Source: an uncultured Actinomyces sp.
Lineage (GTDB): Bacteria > Actinomycetota > Actinomycetes > Actinomycetales > Actinomycetaceae
Reading direction: 5' to 3'
DNA length: 10,288 bases
NCBI GenBank assembly: GCA_902773415.1
Contig: CACYEE010000252.1
Coordinates: forward strand, 1-10,288
Made by a program: the position numbers and the translations under genes. The notes below the pieces were generated by a model, which saw only the letters and a program-made list of their open reading frames with translations, did not search any database and was not told the origin of the DNA. Shown piece after piece: positions 6,016 to 10,288 of this stretch (its first letter is position 1; each line of letters begins with the position of its first letter).

Positions 6016-7104
6016 CTAGCCTTCGACCTCCGGCGAGCGGGGCGGAGCCGTCGCCTCGATGCCTGCCAGCGGAACGGAACCGGCGGGAATGTCGTCGTAG
6101 GACAACGGATCCTCGATCGGCTCGACGTGGACGAATACGCGCAGCCCCTCGACCTCCTTGCGCAGGGCCGCCGAGATTCGCTCGGCGCAGGCATGCCCGC
6201 GGCTCACCGTCCAGCCTCCGGGCACGAGCACGTCGAGGTTGACGAAGGAACGCGAACCGGAGACGCGGGTCTGCAAGCCATGGAACCGCACTTCCTCGGC
6301 CTTCGTGAATCCGGCCAGAACGCCCCTGATCCGTTCGATGTCCGCCTCGGGCATGGCGGCATCCATCAGCCCGAGCAGCGCCTGGCGCACGAGACGGACG
6401 CCCGCAGGCACGATGTTGACCGCCACGACCAGCGCAACGATCGGATCGAGCTTCGTCCAGCCGGTCCCCGCCACAAGGCCGACGCCGACGATGACGCCGA
6501 TGGAGGTGGCGACGTCGGTCAGCAGGTGCGTTCCGTCGGCCTTGAGGGTGGGCGAACGGAAACGGCGCCCGGCGCGCACGAGCGTCAGGCCCACGGTGGC
6601 GTTGAGAACGGCCGCGACCGCCGAAACCGCAAGGCCCGGCCCGATGTTCGTCACCTCGACCGGACGCATGAGGCGCGTTGCCGCTTCGATGACGATGACG
6701 AGGGCGGCGACGAGAATCATGCCGCCCTCAAGGCCGGAAGAGAAATACTCGGCCTTCGTACGCCCGAAGGAGAAGCGCGAATCGTCCGGTCGGCGCACCT
6801 GGCGCAGCACGACGACGGCCACGAGAGCCGCCACGAGATTGACAAGCGATTCCGCGGCGTCCGACAGCAGGCCCACCGAACCCGTCATGAAGTACGCGCC
6901 GACCTTCAGGGCAATGGTCGCGAGCGCCGCAGCCACGGACAGCCAGGCATACTTCGCCAGGCCCGCGGGAGCGCGGGACGCTTCGCGGGTCCGCCTCGCA
7001 CTCTCGCCAGCCGGAATGTCTCCAGCGTCCCGTCCTCCGTCGGGCCGTCCCGTGTCGCCCCTGGCCGTCCCGCGCCGCCCCGCGTCGTTCCAGAAAGTCT
7101 CCAT
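6016..7104 (-). CDS. Cation diffusion facilitator family transporter
   Basis: CDF proteins are dimeric antiporters that expel divalent metals from the cytoplasm using protons. The 362-residue product has a Gly/Arg/Asp-rich hydrophilic N-terminus of about 50 residues, six predicted membrane helices between about 52 and 240, and a cytosolic ferredoxin-like domain with several His residues (HGLQTRVSGSRSFVNLDV, HVEPIEDPL). Helix 5 has the classic HxxxD site (HLLTD, His193/Asp197). Helix 2 reads GLLSDAAESLVNL, giving Glu85 and Asn89 where zinc or iron exporters usually have His/Asp and Asp. I recall this ESLVN form from other bacterial CDFs, so it is probably a subfamily mark; the metal cannot be assigned. 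The ATG follows the ffh stop by 11 bases with GGGAAGG upstream, so it is probably co-transcribed with ffh. Frame extension above 7104 lies inside ffh. Confidence 0.9.
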   Translation of the reverse strand: METFWNDAGRRGTARGDTGRPDGGRDAGDIPAGESARRTREASRAPAGLAKYAWLSVAAALATIALKVGAYFMTGSVGLLSDAAESLVNLVAALVAVVVLRQVRRPDDSRFSFGRTKAEYFSSGLEGGMILVAALVIVIEAATRLMRPVEVTNIGPGLAVSAVAAVLNATVGLTLVRAGRRFRSPTLKADGTHLLTDVATSIGVIVGVGLVAGTGWTKLDPIVALVVAVNIVPAGVRLVRQALLGLMDAAMPEADIERIRGVLAGFTKAEEVRFHGLQTRVSGSRSFVNLDVLVPGGWTVSRGHACAERISAALRKEVEGLRVFVHVEPIEDPLSYDDIPAGSVPLAGIEATAPPRSPEVEG

Positions 7105-7115
7105 GGAACCTTCCC

Positions 7116-8693
7116 TCACTTGAGGAAACGCTTGAGCTCGTCGATATCGACACCGCCAGCGCCTGCCCCGCCGCCCGGGGCTCCGCCCCCGAAGGAGGTT
7201 CCGGGACCGAAAGCCGATCCGGGCGCAACCGACTGCTCGCGGTTGCGCCGGGCCGCAGCCTCGGCCTGCTGGCGCGCACGCTTGGCGGGATTGCCCGAGC
7301 GGCCCTTCTTGCTTCCGGACTTCTTCTTCTGCTGCTTGCGTCTGGTCTTGCGCGAGCCGCCGCCCATGCCTCCCATCCCGGGGCCGAGACCGCCGCCGCG
7401 GCTCATCTGGACCATCATCTTGCGCGCGGCCTCGAAGCGTTCCATGAGCTGGTTGACTTCCTGGACGCTCGTGCCCGAACCGTTGGCGATGCGCAGGCGG
7501 CGCGAACCGTTGAGGATCTTCGGATCGCGGCGTTCGGCCGGCGTCATCGACCGGATGATCGCCTCGACACGATTCACGGACTTTTCGTCGAAAGCGTCGA
7601 GGGCTTCGCGGTACTGCCCCATGCCGGGCAGCATGCCCATGATCTTCTTCATCGAGCCCATCTTGCGAAGCTGGTTGAGCTGTGTGAGGAAGTCGTCGAG
7701 GGTGAAGTCGCCGCCGGCCATCTTGCCGGCGAGCTCGGCCTGCTCCTGCTCGTCCCACGTGCGTTCGGCCTGCTCGATGAGGGTGAGGATGTCGCCCATG
7801 TCGAGGATTCGCGAGGCCATGCGGTCGGCGTGGAAGGCCTCGAAGTCGTCGAGCTTCTCGCCGGTGGAGGCGAAGAGGATCGGAACGCCGGTGACGCCGC
7901 GCACGGAGAGAGCCGCGCCGCCGCGCGTGTCGCCGTCGAGCTTGGAGAGCACGACGCCGGTGAAGCCGACGCCGTCGCGGAAGGCGGTCGAGGTGGCGAC
8001 GGCGTCCTGGCCGATCATCGCGTCGATGACGAAGAGGATTTCGTCGGGTTCGACGGCGTCGCGGATGTCGATTGCCTGCTGCATCATCTCCTCGTCGATG
8101 CCGAGGCGGCCGGCGGTGTCGACGACGACGACGTCAAACTTGTTCATGCGCGCGTAAGCGACGCCCGATCGCGCAACCTCGACCGGGTCGCCGATGCCGT
8201 TGCCGGGCTCGGGCGCCCAGACTTGCACCCCGGCGCCTTGTCCGACAATCTGAAGCTGGTTGACGGCGTTGGGACGTTGAAGGTCGGAGGCGACGAGAAG
8301 CGGCTTGCGGCCCTGGCCCGACAGCCACTTGCCGAGCTTGCCGGCAAGGGTCGTCTTGCCTGCGCCTTGCAGGCCGGCGAGGAGGATGACGGTCGGCGGC
8401 TTTTTCGAGAAGTTCAGGCCGCGGTGCGCTCCTCCAAGAATCTCGACAAGCTCGTCGTTGACGATCTTGACGACCTGCTGGGAGGGGTTGAGGCCGCGGC
8501 GGGCGATGGCCCCGGTCGCCTTCTCGCGGACCGAGGCCGTAAAGGAGCGGACGACGGGAAGTGCGACGTCGGCATCGAGAAGGGCCCGGCGAATCTCGGA
8601 GATGGTCTTGTCGACGTCGGCCTCGGTCAGGACGCCCTTGGAGCGGAGATTCCTGAACGAGCCGGCAATGCGGTCGGAGAGCGATTCGAACAC
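7116..8693 (-). CDS. ffh: Signal recognition particle protein Ffh (SRP54)
   Basis: Ffh with 4.5S/6S RNA binds signal sequences of nascent proteins and docks on FtsY. The 525-residue protein has an N-domain (about 1-90) and a G-domain with GLQGAGKTTLAGKLG (107-121), SDLQRPNAVNQL (137-148), VDTAGR (191-196) and SKLDGDTRGG (250-259). The methionine-rich M-domain includes GSMKKIMGMLPGMGQ (346-360) and the RNA-contacting SRRLRIANGSGTSV (397-410). It ends in a Lys/Arg-rich and then Gly-rich tail (about 434-515) closing with VDIDELKRFLK. The tail makes it longer than many Ffh proteins; such tails are common in actinobacteria. The start is GTG with an AAAGG site upstream. A possible promoter lies at 8751-8779. 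The CDF gene follows 11 bases after its stop. Confidence 0.97.
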   Translation of the reverse strand: MFESLSDRIAGSFRNLRSKGVLTEADVDKTISEIRRALLDADVALPVVRSFTASVREKATGAIARRGLNPSQQVVKIVNDELVEILGGAHRGLNFSKKPPTVILLAGLQGAGKTTLAGKLGKWLSGQGRKPLLVASDLQRPNAVNQLQIVGQGAGVQVWAPEPGNGIGDPVEVARSGVAYARMNKFDVVVVDTAGRLGIDEEMMQQAIDIRDAVEPDEILFVIDAMIGQDAVATSTAFRDGVGFTGVVLSKLDGDTRGGAALSVRGVTGVPILFASTGEKLDDFEAFHADRMASRILDMGDILTLIEQAERTWDEQEQAELAGKMAGGDFTLDDFLTQLNQLRKMGSMKKIMGMLPGMGQYREALDAFDEKSVNRVEAIIRSMTPAERRDPKILNGSRRLRIANGSGTSVQEVNQLMERFEAARKMMVQMSRGGGLGPGMGGMGGGSRKTRRKQQKKKSGSKKGRSGNPAKRARQQAEAAARRNREQSVAPGSAFGPGTSFGGGAPGGGAGAGGVDIDELKRFLK

Positions 8694-8750
8694 GATGCTG
8701 CCTTTCGCTTGACGGTCTGGGTACTGCGCGGTTCGCGCAAAGCTGCGCCC

Positions 8751-8779
8751 AGTCTACGCCATCGGCGCACCGAGGCGAA
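8751..8779 (-). promoter_or_regulatory. Possible ffh promoter
   Basis: On the minus strand TAGACT (8756-8751) fits the actinobacterial TANNNT -10 pattern. It sits 17 bases after TTCGCC (8779-8774), a poor -35 match. It lies about 58 bases before the ffh GTG start and downstream of the palindromic repeat. The support is motif resemblance only. Confidence 0.3.
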
Positions 8780-8847
8780 TTTGACGGCGTGGAAAAGGCC
8801 AAGGCGAGATTTGGGGACAGTGTTCGGTCGTGTCGTTCCTTCTCACG

Positions 8848-8957
8848 GGGCTGCCTCACAAGGACCCGGCCACCGTGGGGTGTCGCATTGGGGACTGTTC
8901 CCAATGCGACATTAGCCCGTCCCCTTTCCCGACATTCAACCTTCTGACCTGCACAAT
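8848..8957. repeat. Dispersed palindromic repeat, copy B
   Basis: This is the second clear copy of the repeat at 4761-4869. It contains a perfect 11 bp inverted repeat, GTCGCATTGGG (8882-8892) / CCCAATGCGAC (8900-8910), around GACTGTT. Related sequence continues to 8811, where TTGGGGACAGTGTTCGGTCG resembles the copy within trmD. It fills most of the 293 bp spacer between the ftsY stop and ffh, so it might also serve as the ftsY terminator. No gene is seen in this spacer. Confidence 0.8.
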
Positions 8958-8986
8958 ACAGATAAGCAGCTCCTTTTGCGGAAGAA

Positions 8987-10153
8987 TCAGGAAAGAAGCG
9001 CGTCGATGAAGCCTTCGGCGTCGAAGGGGGCAAGGTCGTCGGCGCCTTCGCCCAGTCCGACGAGCTTGACGGGCACGCCAAGCTCGCGCTGGACCTGGAT
9101 GACGATTCCGCCCTTCGCGGTGCCGTCAAGCTTGGTGAGAACGATGCCGGTCAGGCCTGTGACCTCGGAAAACACCTGGGCTTGGCGCAGGCCGTTCTGG
9201 CCCGTGGTCGCGTCGAGAACGAGAAGCACCTCGGACACGGGCGCTTCCTTTTCCATGACGCGCTTGATCTTGCCAAGTTCGTCCATGAGGCCCGCCTTGT
9301 TCTGCAAGCGCCCGGCGGTGTCGACGAGAACGACGCCGACGCCGCGCCTGCGGCCTTCGGCGACGGCCTCGAAGGCGACGGAGGCCGGGTCGGCCCCTTC
9401 CCTGTCTGAGCGGACCACGTCGACCCCGACCCGCTCGCCCCAGGTGGCGAGCTGGTCTGCGGCGGCGGCGCGGAAGGTGTCGGCCGCGCCAAGCAGGACG
9501 GTCTGGCCCTCGGCGACGAGAACGCGCGCAAGCTTGCCGACCGTCGTCGTCTTGCCGGTTCCGTTGACGCCGACCATGAGAAGCGTCGCCGGTTCGGGGT
9601 TGCCGGACTTTCCTTCGCGGGCTTCCAGATGGAGTTCGCGGTCCATCGACGGGTCGACGAGCCTGACGAGCTCGCCGCGCAGGATTTCCTTGACGCGGGC
9701 GGGGTCGGCGGTGTTCTCGACCTTGACCCGGGTGCGCAGGGCGTCCATGATTTCGGTGGTCGGGCCGAGGCCGACGTCGGCCATGAGAAGAGTGTCCTCC
9801 AGTTCTTCCCAGTCGGCGTCGGAAAGGTCGCCGCGCGAAAGGATCGAAAGAATGGCCTTGCCGACGGTGCCGGAACCGGCGAGCCGGGCGCGCAGACGCT
9901 GCATGCGCGAGGGAACCGGTTCGGGCGATTCGATGGCGACAACGGAGAGCTCGTCGGCCTCGGCGTCGCCGCTCTCGGCGGTTTCGTCTCGGGTTCCTTC
10001 GCCTTCGATGCGGGGCGTGTCGCCTTCCCAGGCAATCGCCTTCGAGCGGCGGCGCGTCTTTGCGACGACGGCAAGGATGGCGCCGAGCGCCGCGAGCACG
10101 CAGGCGACAACCAGAAGTGTCGTTGTGTCTTGGTTCAGGTCTGCGATATCCAC
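8987..10153 (-). CDS. ftsY: Signal recognition particle receptor FtsY
   Basis: FtsY is the membrane-associated GTPase that receives SRP-bound ribosomes. From the GTG start it has 388 residues. A membrane segment (about 12-31, LLVVACVLAALGAILAVVA) is followed by a basic TRRRSK stop-transfer and an acidic linker of about 50 residues. The N-domain comes next, then the G-domain with GVNGTGKTTT (195-204), AADTFRAAAADQL (223-235), VDTAGRLQNKAGLM (277-290) and TKLDGTAKGG (340-349), ending VGLGEGADDLAPFDAEGFIDALL. I chose the GTG because GGGGGAG lies nine bases upstream. An ATG six codons earlier (10171) keeps the same frame but has no visible ribosome site, so it remains an alternative. An N-terminal membrane anchor is usual for actinobacterial FtsY. 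No gene lies between this start and the window end. Confidence 0.95.
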   Translation of the reverse strand: MDIADLNQDTTTLLVVACVLAALGAILAVVAKTRRRSKAIAWEGDTPRIEGEGTRDETAESGDAEADELSVVAIESPEPVPSRMQRLRARLAGSGTVGKAILSILSRGDLSDADWEELEDTLLMADVGLGPTTEIMDALRTRVKVENTADPARVKEILRGELVRLVDPSMDRELHLEAREGKSGNPEPATLLMVGVNGTGKTTTVGKLARVLVAEGQTVLLGAADTFRAAAADQLATWGERVGVDVVRSDREGADPASVAFEAVAEGRRRGVGVVLVDTAGRLQNKAGLMDELGKIKRVMEKEAPVSEVLLVLDATTGQNGLRQAQVFSEVTGLTGIVLTKLDGTAKGGIVIQVQRELGVPVKLVGLGEGADDLAPFDAEGFIDALLS

Positions 10154-10162
10154 GCCCCTAGT

Positions 10163-10169
10163 CTCCCCC
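10163..10169 (-). promoter_or_regulatory. Ribosome binding site deciding the ftsY start
   Basis: The minus strand reads GGGGGAG, nine bases before the GTG at 10153. It would lie inside the coding region if the ATG at 10171 were used, and that ATG has no comparable site in front. This favours the GTG. Confidence 0.5.
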
Positions 10170-10231
10170 ATCGCCCGTGCGGACGCAATGGCCGCCCCGG
10201 TGCCGCCTCGTGTCGAACTGGGCCTGTCCCC

Positions 10232-10288
10232 GTTCTGGAGATTCCTCCCGTTTGGGGACTGTCCCCAAACGGGAGGAATCTCCAGAAC
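10232..10288. repeat. Perfect 28-bp inverted repeat at the window end
   Basis: Bases 10232-10259 are the exact reverse complement of 10261-10288, with a single T at 10260 as the centre. The middle reads TTTGGGGACTGTCCCCAAA, the same core type as in the spacer repeats. The outer arms (GTTCTGGAGATTCCTCCCG) are not shared with the other copies. It lies about 80 bases upstream of ftsY and stops exactly at the last base of the window. Confidence 0.85.

Noticed and set aside
6960..7104. Low-complexity CDF N-terminus as a possible wrong start
   Set aside because: The ATG at 7104 has a good ribosome site, and no later start with a site is visible before the first membrane helix, so the long hydrophilic N-terminus is kept.
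5899..8157. Very long open frame of about 750 codons on the plus strand
   Set aside because: It runs antisense to rpsP's spacer, the CDF gene and ffh, has Arg/Pro/Ser-rich composition with no recognisable domain, and is the expected shadow of GC-rich genes on the other strand.

Overview
The window is a GC-rich stretch of an actinobacterial chromosome with every gene on the minus strand, so transcription runs from high to low coordinates. Evidence for Actinomycetota is the DUF2469 protein, which as far as I know is confined to this phylum, the order rplS-lepB-rnhB-DUF2469, the Ala/Glu-rich tail on ribosomal protein S16, GTG starts and actinobacterial-type SRP proteins. I cannot fix the genus.

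In transcription order the layout is: ftsY (SRP receptor, 10153-8987); a 293 bp spacer with a palindromic repeat; ffh (SRP GTPase, 8693-7116); a cation diffusion facilitator (7104-6016); a 209 bp spacer; rpsP (5806-5354) coupled to a KH RNA-binding protein of KhpA type (5354-5121); a spacer of about 400 bp packed with inverted repeats; rimM (4717-4118) coupled to trmD, which reads through into a GNAT acetyltransferase as one 505-codon frame (4118-2601); rplS (2458-2096); lepB (1963-1097) coupled to rnhB (1100-405), coupled to DUF2469 (408-91). Four junctions overlap by 1 or 4 bases (TGATG twice, GTGA, ATGA), which points to translational coupling.

The genes form two themes. One is co-translational export: FtsY and Ffh deliver ribosomes to the membrane and LepB removes signal peptides. 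The other is ribosome and tRNA maturation: S16, KhpA, RimM, TrmD and L19. RNase HII, DUF2469 and the metal transporter are attached to this housekeeping cluster.

The unusual content is a palindromic repeat family built on a GGGGACTGTCCCC-like core. Two clear copies of about 110 bp lie in spacers (4761-4869 and 8848-8957). A partial copy lies close by at 5015-5057. A degenerate copy sits inside the trmD reading frame, where it forms most of an extra segment of about 50 residues. A perfect 28 bp inverted repeat of the same flavour closes the window (10232-10288). The second oddity is the in-frame TrmD-GNAT fusion. No transposase, CRISPR array, tRNA or rRNA gene is visible.
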